Positions 34,752 through 46,430 of a DNA stretch of 64,000 nt are shown piece after piece. The notes below the pieces were generated by a model, which worked only from the letters and a program-made list of their open reading frames with translations, was not told the DNA's origin and searched no databases. A program made the translations under genes and the position numbers. How positions within the stretch are numbered: position 1 is the first letter of the stretch; each line of letters starts with the position of its first letter. The stretch spans positions 56,912,501-56,976,500 of the forward strand of contig JBAIAC010000006.1 in the NCBI GenBank assembly GCA_037349315.1, read 5' to 3'. This stretch comes from Chelydra serpentina (lineage: Eukaryota; Chordata; Testudines; Chelydridae).

Positions 34752-35042
34752 ATGACTGATATCACTCTGATGAGGATTACCGAGACAGAGAAATACTGCA
34801 TGCTGCGTCAATGCCAGCAAACCCCGGGGCCGTATGCTGCCATGCTATGCAAGGCAATGATACCAGAGTACCTGAAGCTTGCATGGCGCGGGAAAGTATC
34901 CTACCATGGAGGAGACAATAAGGCCGCTCTCCCCGTGAACGTGCTACACAAGCTCTCTCTGTACCTCCAGGAGAGCTTCGCGGAGCTCTCAGATGGGGAT
35001 TACTCCTCTATCCCCATACATATTGACAGACTTTTCGAATAG
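34752..35042 (+). CDS. Uncharacterised 96-residue ORF within the transposon
   Basis: I do not recognise this protein. The start is in good context (gacaccATGA, A at -3). The frame is open for 96 codons with ordinary composition, including YCMLRQCQQTPGPYAAML, AMIPEYLKLAWRGKVSYHGG and LHKLSLYLQESFAELSDGDY. An AATAAA lies 91 bp beyond the stop, at 35133-35138. It has no predicted membrane segment or signal peptide by eye and looks helical. It sits between the minisatellite and the Myb exon, opposite the Myb gene strand. It could be a captured or accessory transposon gene, or the 3' exon of a longer transcript. Confidence 0.5.
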   Translation: MTDITLMRITETEKYCMLRQCQQTPGPYAAMLCKAMIPEYLKLAWRGKVSYHGGDNKAALPVNVLHKLSLYLQESFAELSDGDYSSIPIHIDRLFE

Positions 35043-35132
35043 TTGCACGGGAAAGCGACTCCAAGCTGAAGCGCATAAGGCCAATTAAGCAATACTAACA
35101 CAGTGCTTACACACCATGCCTATTGTATTCCA

Positions 35133-35138
35133 AATAAA
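35133..35138 (+). terminator. Poly(A) signal after the 34752 ORF
   Basis: A plus-strand AATAAA lies just downstream of the 96-codon ORF and just outside the Myb exon end at 35155, consistent with a plus-strand transcript ending here. Confidence 0.5.
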
Positions 35139-35154
35139 TGTCTAAAACACTGAC

Positions 35155-35851
35155 CTGCTGATCCTTCGCCTGATTCCTGGTCAGGGATGCTGCCTTGGGA
35201 AGGTTCGTAGGGGAGCTCAGTCAGGGTGAGGAATAGATCCTGGCTGTCGGGGAAATCAGCAGTGAAAGCGCTGTCAACTACCTCGTCCTCCTCCTCTCCT
35301 TCCTCATCTTCACCGTCCGCGAAAACCTCCGACGACGTGGCCGTAGATAAAACCCCGTCATCGGAGTCCACGGACACTGGTGGGGTAGTTGTGGCAGCAC
35401 CACCGAGCATAGCATGCAGTGCCTCGTAAAACCGGCAAGTGTGTGGCTGCGATCCGGAGCATCCGTTGGACTCCTTGGTCTTCTGGTACGCCTGTCGCAG
35501 CTCCTTGATTTTCACGCGGCACTGCGTTGCATCCCGGCTGTATCCTCTCTCCGTCATAGCCTGGGATATTTTTTCATACATTTTGGCATTCCGTCTTTTG
35601 GATCGGAGCTCGGCTAGGACAGATTCATCTCCCCACACAGCGATCAGATCCAAAACTTCCCGATCAGTCCATGCTGGAGCCCTCTTTCTATTCTGGGATT
35701 GCATGGAAACCTCTGCTGTAGAGCTCTGCATCGTTGCCAGTGCTGCTGAGCTCGCCACGATGTCCAAACAGGAAATGGGATTCAAACTGGCCAGACAGGA
35801 GAAGGGATTCAAATTTTCCCGGGGCTTTCCCTGAGTGGCAGGTCGGAGCAT
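35155..35851 (-). CDS. Myb/SANT-like transposon protein, N-terminal exon
   Basis: The minus-strand frame has a start at 35851, with other in-frame Met codons before the conserved part. The Myb/SANT-like trihelix region reads NRKRAPAWTDREVLDLIAVW, then KMYEKISQAMTERGYSRD, QCRVKIKELRQAYQKTKE and CRFYEALHAMLGG. An acidic tail with EDEEGEEEDEVVDS and PDSQDLFLTLTELP follows. In Harbinger elements this protein binds transposon DNA and helps import the transposase into the nucleus. A donor GCAG|GTCAGT ends the exon at 35155 after one base of a codon; reading beyond it gives a short non-conserved tail. The C-terminal exon lies at 33265-33700. Confidence 0.85.
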
Positions 35852-36124
35852 CCAAGTACGGATTGCTGTCCTGAGCGTCCACTGAGTGGTGCACTGTGGG
35901 ATAGCTCCCGGAGCTATTAGCGTCGAATTCCGTCCACAGTTCCTCTAATTCGACATGGCCATGTCGAATTTGGCGCTACTCCCCTCGTCGGGGAGGAGTA
36001 CAGAAATCGAATTAAAGAGCCATTTATGTCGAAATAAACTGCTTCCTAATGTGGACGGGTGAAGGGTTAAATCGAGTTAACGCTGCTAAATTCGACATAA
36101 AGTCCTAGTGTAGACCTGGCCTTA

Positions 36125-36198
36125 ATCCTGTTATGAGTGCAGGGTACTGGACTAGATGACCTCTCGAGGTCCCTTCCAGTTCTATGAGTCTATGATTA
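36125..36198 (+). mobile_element. CR1 LINE 3' end, right part
   Basis: This resumes the CR1 tail interrupted at 30851: 'ggactagatgacctctcgag' and 'gtcccttccagttctatgag', ending at about 36198 in the terminal ATTCTATGAT-like repeats. Confidence 0.9.
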
Positions 36199-39169
36199 TT
36201 GCTATTTTCTAAGACAAAAGACTCCATAACATATTTTTTCATGGCTTATCCTTCTCTTGAAGAATTAATGGCTGAATAAGGTAAGTTATGATTCAGTAGA
36301 GGTACATATTAGGTGTATTGCTCTTATAATTATTTTAATTTGTCTAGCTTTTGCATTTATTTCTACTTTCTACACAACCGCTCATATCTACATTGAATAA
36401 CCATGTCATTTTTTTTACTTAACAATAATCCATCTTCACTCATTTCCCCCCGCCCCAAACACACATACCATCTTGTTACCCCCATTTGTTACATCATGTG
36501 CAGATTTGTTTGGCAAACTCTTTGGGAGGGAGATCATTTTCTTCTATCTGTCCTATATATAAAGCACCTAAGAAACTTCTGAGCTCTGTACAAATAATAA
36601 ATAATGTAGACTTCTCAGATTCCTTGGCATGAACATTTTACAAAAGTTGCCAATATTTATTCAGCTACGTTTCTTGTTCTGTATAAGATGACTCACTCGT
36701 TGTCCAGATTATACATATATTATTGCTGACTCACTTCTTATGTGACTCATAGAAGAAATTAGTCTTCTGTAGTGGCTTGACAGCAGAATTGGGAGGGCAT
36801 TCCATGTGGAGAGGGAGGCATGGAAAAAAGACGGTTGGGGGAGAAGCGGACAAATGGAGTATCAAAACATGCATCATTTGCAGAGTGGAAAGGGGCTGGG
36901 GAGAGATGATTTAGTAAGAATAGATTTTAGCACGACTTAGCTGAATGACTGTGGTATCTTGAAACAAGATGTTAGTTCATAATTTAGATTTCATTTGGGC
37001 CTGTAAATGCGGGGATGATATTATTGTGATTCTCCACTGTTAACTTTACTCTTCATTCCTTCTCCAGTAACATTGGTTAGCAAGGGCTGCAGAAGTGAGG
37101 AGTTTCCATCAAATGGTCTTAATTATTAAAAGAACTTGATTTCTGCAGTTTTGCAGTAATCATCACAAGTAACTTCAGTGCCAAAGAAGTGTTAGAGTGA
37201 CACAGGGAGTAGTGGCACTTCATGAGGGTAGAATCTGAAGACTGAATTGCATTGGCTAAACTGCGAGTTGGGCATTTTGTATAGTGTGCAGGTGAAAATA
37301 TAGAACCTGTAGTGGATTTCTAAACACAAGAGTGCAAATTGAACTCCTAAGCTTCAGCATATGTACATTTAAGGAAGTATGAATAATTAAAAGAACACAC
37401 TGTCTGAATAATGCTTTCCTCTCCAGTTTCATCTATTACAGATCAAATGCCAGGAATTTGTCAGACTGTGAACATATTTGGAAAATGTTTTCAGTGTTGT
37501 GGCTTTTAAAAGTCCTTAGTGTGAAGAGGTTACGGATTGGGAAAAAGCAACCACGGCTACCCACTGCTACTCATAGCTTCAGCTAAAGGGCAGCAGCTGG
37601 AAAGGGCAAAATTTTTATATTAAGTGGTGGGTCCAGAATGACCAGTTCTCTTCCAGATTCTTTTAATGTAATGGTAAACACTACATTTTATAATTACTGA
37701 GTGGTGGTCATTAATGGCCATAAATAATAGCACCAAGATTGTTCACAGCAGTTGGTCTATGGCTTTGTGCACATTAGTAGCCAGTAACGCATATTGTGGG
37801 GGTGTTATTGCTTAAATATACTTTTTAAAAATGCATAGGCTCTTGTATTGGCATAAGTACAACATTCTTCTCTAAGCCAATCAGAAAACATTTATTCTGT
37901 AATAGCAGAGTAAACAATTACCACTGAATTTCATTTACATCCATCAGGTTAAATGGACACCCATCAGGTGTGTGGTATAATAGAAATAAAATTAACGGAA
38001 TGAACCATTGTCATGGGATCTGGTATACCTGCTTTAAAAACAAATGCTGAAATTTTGACAAGTGTTTTGGCACTATCAAGAGATGTACTTATTTAGATTT
38101 AAATACAATAGCCTGAAAGAAGGCCTATCCCAGGCTCCACATGCTTTTGCCACCAATTAAAAACACAACACAAATCATAGCAAAACCAAAACAGCAGCAC
38201 CTTTCTCCTCTTCCCCACATGCTGCCAGTCTCCTTCAAAATTATTCCACCTCCAACTGCCTCAGCCCTCCACAACTGCTTACTCAAATGTTTTGTCTTTG
38301 CAGTGGGCCCAGGTGATAGACAGATTCAGAGTATTTCAGACCAAAGCAGGGGAAACTTAATCTTGGGACAATGGACATTATCGCTAACACTCAACTGTCG
38401 GAAAGGTTATGAAGTGTTTGGAACGTAACTCTCTGGTTATAGTCTGAGCTTCCCTGAAGAACAGAATCCTCTATGAAGCTGTGTTTGCTATTGGAGGACT
38501 CCAGTGTATAACATAAAAACTTCAGTGCTTTCTTGCAAACTGTAGGATGATCTTGAATGATGAGGTGTTTGACCTGTTGTATGTGCAACAGTGAAGTTGG
38601 GATATTGTGCACAATACATGGCTGCACCATTTAATAAGTGAACCCTGAGTCTCCTGATGAGATTAAACTTAAATCTTAAAATATACTGGGGCTTCTGGGA
38701 AGTGAATTCAGAGTCAGCTCCGAAAACTGCATCTTATCCACTTCTAATAAAGTGCACTCTCTCTTTCTAGCTAATATTATCTAGGTGCCATTATTAGATA
38801 ATTGAATGAATGTAATAATTTACCATACATCACCCCCAACCTTCTTAATATGGTTTAGTGCCTTTATTTTATCCCTCCTTTTTCTTGGATTTAGAGGCGG
38901 GGAGTAGTCCTCCATATCCCTGCTGGAGCCATACAGGTTCTTTTTCTTTATTTCTTGTGTACTTCACTCTGTGAGGTCCAGCATTGTAGCCATATTTCCA
39001 TCCAAAGAAGACTGGTCAGAATGCTCATAGCCCATTAATGCCCCTCTTAAATGTACAAATACTATTGCTGCTGGTTAATGCAAACCATTCCTTTCCAACC
39101 AAGATGGAGCGCACGGCCGCCTTTTTATTGTCATCCATCTTACTCAGTCCTAGGATAGAGTTTCGATTT
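36199..39169. other. Unassigned intergenic sequence
   Basis: This is AT-rich DNA without a recognisable gene or transposon end. A frame of 95 codons at 38141-38428 shows no family features and no exon signals. Confidence 0.45.
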
Positions 39170-42000
39170 CTCCAGGTTTTTGGTTTATTATTTCTTCACA
39201 TAGATCAGACAAACAAGATTTGTAAAGAAGAGCTGCAACAATTAAAGGTGTCAAGAAAACAAGATATGAAAGCAATATACAAAAAGAGGTTACATTGTAT
39301 GGAAACAGAATTAGGCCAACAAAGCCAGTGATAAAAAGGGCTACCAATGAATTGACAACAAATGCCAAAGAGGTGCTGGTTGTGACATTCCCCTGGTGTA
39401 ATCTGGACCGGTAATCTGCGAGATCATTCCAATCCTTGACTCTGGGAGCCAGCCTTACTCTGCTCTGCTGTAAGAACCCCCACTTCTGGGCTGTTCATGC
39501 ACAGCCTCTGGCATGTAAGCTGCTTCTTGGATTGGTCAACCAAATGACACTAGCCAATATCTCCAGTCCCAGACACAACCCTAGGAACCTCCATTTTGCA
39601 GTGTCCAGTTATGCCTGTTGGACACTGCAAGCTTATATGAGTTCATCACTTTAACAAAGAAATTGATATGTACCAGGCTTGTTATCCCAAGGGGAGCCTC
39701 TCATATGCTTTAAACCAAACACACTGCTTTAGGTAGAATAAACAAACAGATTTATTAACTACAAAGATAGATTTTAAGTGATTGTAAGTCAAAATATAAC
39801 AAGTCAGATTTGGTCAAATGAAATAAAAGCAAAACGCATTCTAAGCTGATCTTAATACTTTCAATGCCCTTACAAACTTAAATACTTCTCACCACAGGCT
39901 GGCTGGTTGCTCTCCCCTTTGATCAGTGCTTCAGTCGCTTGGTGTGGTGTCTGTAGATGTAGGTGGAAGAGAGAAGAAGAGCATGGCAAATGTATCTCCC
40001 TTTTATCACGTTCTTTCTTCCCTCTTGGGTTCCCCCCCCCCCCGCAACCTTCAGAGTCAGGTGAGCATTACCTCATCACAGTCCCAAACTGGCCACAGGA
40101 AGGGGGTGACGCACTCAGAGTCCAACTGATCCTTTTGTTGCTGCCTAGGCCAGTGTCCTTTGTTCCTGTGAGGCTGGGTTTTTCTCAGAAATGCCCTAAT
40201 GAAGTGTGAACTGCCTCTCTGCTCTTGGAGAGTTTTTGCCTGGGCTTACTTTAAGCCATGAAGACACATTTTCAGCCTCATAACTATATACATGAAATTA
40301 TAACCTATAACATTACTATACCATTACTGTAACAACAATTATTATAACATCACTATAACAACAATGTTCAGTGCATCATGAGCCTTCCGAAGATACCCGA
40401 CATGACAACTTTGCATTAGATACCACACAAACATATTATAAGGATGAACATGGGGGTATAGGGTGTTCCCATGAGGTACAGAACGTCACACTGGTATTAT
40501 AGACGGGGCATTTTGACAAATTGCTGAATCCTGTCTTTCATCCAGATGCAAGCATTCTAGATATGCTAGATGAACAGGGCAGCTTGCCAGGCAGAATGGA
40601 TCAGCACTGAACCACCGTTAGAAGAAGAAATAGCAAGAGCAGGGAAGCAGTAAAAAATTGGGAAAGCTGAAGGATTAGACAATATAACAGCTGAGCTGCT
40701 AAAAGCCTGCAGGACAAGTGCTATCAAAGTAACAGGAAAAAATATACAAGAAGTTATGGGAGCAAGAGGAGGTATCAGATGACTGGCTAAAGGCAATAGT
40801 TGTACCAATCTTGAAGAAAGGAGACCCTGCTGATCCAAATAATTATAGAGGTATATGCTTATTGCTAATAGCAGGAAAAATCATGATGAAAGTAATTGTC
40901 AACAGATTAGGCCAGTTTTAGAGGAAGTGTGCAACTTCTGACAGGCCAAAGTCATATTTATCAGACATTCACATACTGACAGTTGATGGGGGGCGGGAAA
41001 AAGCAAGAATGGGGATTAAAAATGTTTGCTGTTTTCATTGACTTTACAAAGGCATTTGATTCGGTTTGGAGGGAAGCATTATGGAAAGTAGCAAAATCAT
41101 ATGGCATTCCAGATAAGATAATTGCAATATAAAAGTTATGTACGAAGATTCCTGTAACTGCCATAAAAATTGGTGGAAAATAAAGCAACTGTCACAAAAC
41201 TTTGACTTGAAAAAGACAAGGGGACATGGAATCACCATCGCTTTTCATAGTGTTCTGAAACTGGACCTTAATAATGTTAGACGAGTTGGAAGGTGTCACA
41301 TTGGATGATCTAGAATTAGGATCCTTGGTTTATGCAGATAACATTGTACAGCTAGGACACACATTTGAATTAATGATGATAGTATTCACTAGCTTGGAAA
41401 ATTGGGGTAGTCTATTTGGATTTCAATAAATGCCAAGAAGATGAAGTGGTTGCATCTTGGAAAAGAGACAATAGGAGACATGCCTTAGCCACGAGTGCTG
41501 CGCAGAAACTGATGAAATTATAGACTGATAAAAACATTACATTTGGCACCAAAATGAAAATTTATCAAAACAGTGTACTAACAGTATTGCTGTATGGTCT
41601 GGAAGCAGTTGCATTACATGAAATAGACATCAGAATGCTGGAGTCAGTAGAGATGAGAGTTCTTCAAAAAATGACAGGCATAAGGTGGAATGATTTTAAG
41701 ACAAATGAAGAAGTTAGAAGGAGAATGGGATGTGAAATCAGGCTATGGGATTGGCTACAATCAAAAAAATTAATATGGTGAAGACACTGCAGAAGACAAA
41801 CAGATGATAGGATGCCAAAGAAAATAATGTAAACACAGCTAAGGTCAATCAGACCTAGCGACTGACAACTGATTAGATGGCAGGACATCATATGCAGAGA
41901 CATGACCAGGCTGGGCCTAAGGGAAGTACAAGCTATGGACAGGAATGAAAGATGATGCTGTACTGCTCCACGTTTCTGCAAAGATGTTTTGGGATGAAGA
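39170..42000 (+). pseudogene. Degenerate APE/RTE-like LINE, split by an LTR
   Basis: Plus-strand pieces in several frames line up with a non-LTR reverse transcriptase. In order they are HFDKLLNP (about 40510), KAEGLDNITAELLKA (about 40665), IVPILKKG-like and DPADPNNYRGICLL (about 40800), FTKAFDSVW (about 41040) and VYADNIVQ (41328-41351). The C-terminal piece SVLTVLLYGLEAVA..VLQKMTGIRWNDFK is at 41554-41781, and the end TRLGLREVQAMDRNE at about 41905-41950. Many stops and shifts are present, and the catalytic YADD reads YADN. The solo LTR at 39381-40490 interrupts it. I do not commit to a LINE clade. Confidence 0.7.
39381..40490 (-). mobile_element. Solo LTR with 5-bp target duplication
   Basis: The 1110-bp element has imperfect inverted termini TGTGACATTC and GAACGTCACA and is flanked by CTGGT at 39376-39380 and 40491-40495. 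Read on the minus strand it has TG..CA ends and an AATAAA-type signal (tttatt on plus near 39752). This order matches a common turtle LTR. No retroviral genes are present. It lies in the degenerate LINE. Confidence 0.8.
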
Positions 42001-42619
42001 GAGAGAGAGAGATTTCTTCATTTTTCCCTTCTCCACAGCATTGCCCTGTAGAAACAATCTTCTACCACAACTGGAATTGGCTTGTTAGCTACACATCTGC
42101 ACACACACTTCTACCTTCCTGTTTCCTAGCCATTTATTTTTGTGCCCTCTATTAGATTTGTAGCGGCACGATTTTGTTTAATTTTCCATAAAGTACTGGT
42201 ATAACAATGAATTATTTTTACCATGAAACTTTTTTTTTTTTTTAAATCATAGTTTACATTTTCAACTTGTCTCAGAATGCAAATATTTCAGCCTTCCCTG
42301 TAAACGCGAAAAACTGCTCATAAATCATTTGAACAATATTTTCTTTTATGGCAAGTTTCTTACATTCAACCAAATGTTTCTGCAATTTGGTTTCCAAGCA
42401 TCTAATGTTGTACAATGGAAATGGAATGAGAGTCTGGCTACAGGATATGGACAGGAGTGGCTGCAGAAACTGACTTTAAGGGCTAGTCCTGCAAAGGTTT
42501 TGCATGTATATGATTTCTTGGTGTAAAATTTCACATGGCTGCTAGTTGTTTCTCTCTAGAGAGTCTATAGTATCTCTGTATAATGTACACACAGGCTAAA
42601 ATGCAGATCTACAAGATTA
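42001..42619. other. Unassigned intergenic sequence
   Basis: A short GA repeat at 42000-42011 and a T run near 42231 are present. No gene was recognised. Confidence 0.4.
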
Positions 42620-42805
42620 TGTGTCTGTAATTTCTCAGTATAAAATTTCTTATACTTAACCATTGGGAGTTGAATGTTCTTGGTCCCTTGCAGGACTGGA
42701 TGTTTCATATGCATGGACTATAAAGAGAAATAAAAAGCAAGCTGGATTTACAATAGTTTTCAACCTATGGCTTGTAAAATTTTATACTGAGAAATTACAG
42801 ACACA
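42620..42805. repeat. Perfect 29-bp inverted repeat
   Basis: The 29-bp segment at 42620-42648 (starting TGTGTCTGTAATTTCTCAG) recurs as its exact reverse complement at 42777-42805, with a 128-bp spacer. It may be a foldback MITE, but outer ends and a target duplication were not identified. Confidence 0.75.
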
Positions 42806-44029
42806 AGACCTGTGAGTGGGCCCAAGATAATAGAAACTGATTGCAAAAATTGAGAATGTGACAATAGAAACATTGAAATGAGACATGCTCTTGATCAGAA
42901 GAGACCAAAACATGGGAGAGACATTCCAGTGTGTATATTACAAAACTTTCAGGGCTAGTGATGCAGAAGAATAATTAGAGAGAGAATAAAGGGAACTGGC
43001 AGGTATTGTTTGATCTCTTGTCAAAAGTATTTGTGGCAGAGCAGACATATGACCACTGTTCCCGTTCATCGCCTGCCTGCAGTCAATTCTGATCACATCC
43101 CTCACTTCTTTTCAATAGCTGCATCCCAGTCCCAAGAAAAATGTTATTTTTATCTGAAGTTGTACATGAAACACAGATTTCTTTTTAGCTTTCTCTCATT
43201 GCTGTAGGCACACATCAAAGTATTCATTTTAAATGGAAGATAAAGGCAGCATTTGTTTAACATCAGAAGATGGGCCAAGACAAAATCTCCATGTCTAGCC
43301 CCCTCTCAAATCTTGGGGTTGTCCAGACTCTTACTTGAGCCCAACCGTATTTAGAGTAAGACGTTAAAAAAAATCTATTCAATTTAAACCAGCTCACAAT
43401 ACAATACTATGATTTATAATTAATATCCTAAGAATAGAAAGAAAATTCTGCTTAGTGACTATAAAAACCAAAATAATGTCAGCAATAATCCAGATGCACT
43501 TTCAGAATATTTGAATACAGCATTTAAAAGGTTTTAAGAGCCTTAAAGTACTCAAGAATATTTTATGTGGAAAGTCCTCTAACTTCTTAGTAATGTTGCC
43601 TGAGGCTACCTAAACAAACAGAACAAGCTTTTCTCTTCCTGTGGCTTTGGTGAGTTTATTGCAGCTCTGTAATGCAATGAAGCAACATGAACTCTTTGAT
43701 ATATTTTAAAAGACAGACATGAAATTGGAGGAAAAAATTAATGGATATGAGATATGTGGCTTTGGAACTTAGCAAATAATAGAAGAAACCTTAATATAAG
43801 AGAAAAATCTTACAGTATTTGTGCTGCCAGACTTTAGTAGCATGTTAGCATTTTAAGATTTTCTATTTCCTTACTGCATTCTTTCCAAATATACAATAGT
43901 TTAATTGGATTCAATTCAATTCCTGTCTGACTATGAGCACATATTAGGATGTTCGTGAGAGGCGCTGAGTGACCTCAGCTTCAGTTTACTCAAATCAGAG
44001 GTAAGAGCACTCGGCACCCCACAGAATTG
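42806..44029. other. Unassigned intergenic sequence
   Basis: This is AT-rich, with no gene recognised. At 43950-44030 a diverged palindromic repeat ('gaggcgctgagtgacctc' and 'gagcactcggcacccc') precedes the MIR. Confidence 0.4.
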
Positions 44030-44180
44030 GGTTTTTAATCTCTCTGTGCCTCAGTTTCCCTATCTGTAAAATGAGATTAATAATACTTCTCTCCCTCACA
44101 GCAGCATTGGAAGGCTAGAGTCACCAATATCTGTAAAACATTATGAGATCTTCAAATGGAAGATGCTGTATTCAATAGGC
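44030..44180 (+). mobile_element. MIR-type SINE, 3' portion
   Basis: 'ctctctgtgcctcagtttcc', 'ctatctgtaaaatgag' and 'attatgagatcttcaaatgg' are the core and tail landmarks of MIR SINEs. The tRNA head is missing. Confidence 0.75.
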
Positions 44181-44764
44181 TTGATTCGACCTGTTGTACT
44201 TTACCAATAAATATTTAGTATGGCCAGACTAGGAATATCAGGATAAAATACTGAATAGAGAACATTTAGGTGGGATATTAAGATAAATAATTTCCCAAAG
44301 AGAAATCTATTAGATTGTAGAATCAGGTGGGAAGTCATAGAAGTTCCACCCTTAAAACCAGTCTGGAAAACCACTGGAAGATAGAATGTAGGAAACAATC
44401 CTGCATTGAAAGGAGAGTGTACTAAGCTATGTAATGGGGAATGTCCATCAAATTCTTATGACCTCCATGCTGCCATCAAGAAATGTTAACAAATTTTTCC
44501 TGGTTATACAACAACTAACCATAATTAAAGTTTGGGCTCCTTTGGGCCCTCTGCTGCCTCTCCAGCAGCAGTTAACCAATAAACTGTTGTGTGATGCTAT
44601 TTTTTCTGGCTCCACAGTGCAAGTAAAGACTGCAGCACTGAGCCCTAATAAAATAAACACAAAAAATAAAATTCATGTTAAGGCTCTTAGAATAAAAGGG
44701 GAAATATTTTTGCCAAATAATAAAAAAGACAAAATTGGAAAGGAAATAAATATTATTTAAGTAT

Positions 44765-44945
44765 CTGAGGGGTAGCCGTGTCAGTCTGGATCTGCAAGAA
44801 CGACAAAGAGTCTTGTAGCACCTTATAGACTAACAGATATATTGGAGCATAAGCTTTTGTGGGCGAAGACCCATAAGCTCCATATATATTGTTTCAATAT
44901 ATCTGTTAGTCTATAAGGTGCTACAAGACTCTGTCGCTCTTGCAA
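44765..44945. mobile_element. Inverted pair of Penelope-like termini
   Basis: Two copies of a Penelope-like terminus face away from each other. A 38-bp segment at 44807-44844 is the exact reverse complement of 44895-44932, with a 50-bp spacer. Outer sequence 'ggggtagccgtgtcagtctg' matches the terminal signature seen at 18970. The left copy still shows a stem-II-like hairpin (GTGGGCGAAGACCC on plus, 44859-44872) next to a GAAA changed to AAAA, a relic of the hammerhead core. Confidence 0.65.
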
Positions 44946-44999
44946 ATATTATTTAAAAGGTTCTAACATGGTATTAGAATGAATTCAACAGCTTTAGGC

Positions 45000-45110
45000 C
45001 CAGTCTTGCAAAGTGTTAAGCTCATGCCTTACTTTGCCCACAGGAGCAGTCCTATTGATTTCAATAAAGTGAGGCATAATTCTTAAATCTTTGCAGAAGA
45101 TGGGTGTATT
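45000..45110. repeat. Degenerate dispersed palindromic repeat
   Basis: 'aggcccagtcttgcaaagtg' to 'tttgcagaagatgggtgta' encloses 'agtcctattgatttcaata'. This is the same type as 28030-28155. It is old, with no target duplication seen. Confidence 0.5.
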
Positions 45111-46430
45111 ATTAGTTTATAAGATTGTGCTTTAATCTGCAGGATATTGATGGTCTGTTCCAGAGCTTATTTTGAAGCCAATGAGAGTCTTTCCAATGAC
45201 TTTCATGGATCAGGCCCTAAATAGACACTGGGTGTTGTGATTTTTTATATTTTTTTTTATTTTAAATCTTACGGCCAAATGTCTCAGGATCTCAATGTAT
45301 ATAATAAAATATGAAAATAGCTTTAAAAATGTGCTTGATGTTCATACTCCTTTGACTGCCTGCAAAGGAAAGTCCAAAGGTTACATTCTGCCCTTCCTAT
45401 GCCCGTGCAATGTTACTGAAGTCAGTGGCATTACAGGAGCATAATGGAGAACAACACTAGCCAGTTCAGCAGCAGGGATAGAACATGTGGTCGGGGGAGG
45501 TTAATCAGAGGGGTGATTGGCCACCTGGCTGGGTCTGGGGACCTAAGAGGATGAGGGTAACAATGACAGGAACATGTGACTAGCTAGAGGCACAATCTGT
45601 AGGTTTCAAGGGTTATTTTTTTTTAATGTAAAGAACATTATTGAGGATGGATCGATCCCTGTTAGCCACTGGCTGGTAAACTGAGACATCTGTTTACCCT
45701 AATCAGCTCGCAGAGAAAGTCTGCCACATACCTGCCAACATTTGAACGCTATAAATATGTACAGCTGGGTAAAGACTGGGCCCCACTTTAACTCAACTGA
45801 AATATATTGGGTTAAGATGGCTTTCTGAAAGGGCAAGGGGTCTGATTTTCTTTGGCTTTAAACCTTGTGTTGTCATTTTCACCTGTGTGAAGTGCAAAAA
45901 ATGCCACTAGATCACAATGGTGGCCTTGGACACCCACTTTGTGCAGATGGGCGCACACTGGGCCAGACAGTAGAAAATAAAGCTGAGAGTGAGGGGAATT
46001 CAGTACTTGGCTGAAAAATAGGGTTTGTCACCTCTAAACAGCATCAGTTGGCATGCAGGCAAAGCTCAATGTGAAAGAAGCCCTTATTATGGATGTAGTT
46101 TAATAATGCTGCAGATTAAAACAAGCTGTTAGGCACTGTGGCCTGTGACTTCAAAAATGGTCCTTACTTGTCTCTAGTCCACTGTTGATTTGCTAAGATG
46201 GCTAGATCCTTGGCCATAAATAAGTGGGGTGACCAGCACACGTGGCACGCGGTGGTACTGAGCTCCGCCCCCAACTCAGGCCCAAGTCAATGGGAGCTGC
46301 GGGTGTGCTACGTCTCTGGGAATCAGGCCTCCTATAAGTGCCGCCTATGGGGGCCACCAGAATTTAGAGACCGCCAGAATTAGAGGCTACTCTTAAGTAG
46401 GTTGTTCCCCTCCCCATTAATCTACTTGAC
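45111..46430. other. Unassigned sequence upstream of SH3BGRL2
   Basis: No gene was recognised. The last 250 bp become GC-richer toward the SH3BGRL2 CpG island. Confidence 0.45.

Larger units (their letters stand above)
30852..36121. mobile_element. Near-complete PIF/Harbinger DNA transposon
   Basis: The 5270-bp element begins GGGTATGTCTACACTA and ends in the imperfect inverse GGCCAGGTCTACACTA. It is flanked by TTA at 30849-30851 and 36122-36124. It carries the two genes expected of Harbinger transposons, a DDE transposase (plus) and a Myb/SANT-like protein (minus), arranged tail to tail. Between them lie poly(A) signals, a GC-rich minisatellite and an extra plus-strand ORF. Removing it rejoins a CR1 tail precisely. 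Coding retention suggests relatively recent activity, although two defects are visible (see the transposase and Myb entries). Confidence 0.92.

Noticed and set aside
39150..39368. Minus-strand hydrophobic frame resembling a multi-pass membrane protein exon
   Set aside because: It is antisense to the degenerate LINE that continues after the LTR, has no splice signals, and is followed by a stop just beyond the LTR. It is best explained as a shadow.
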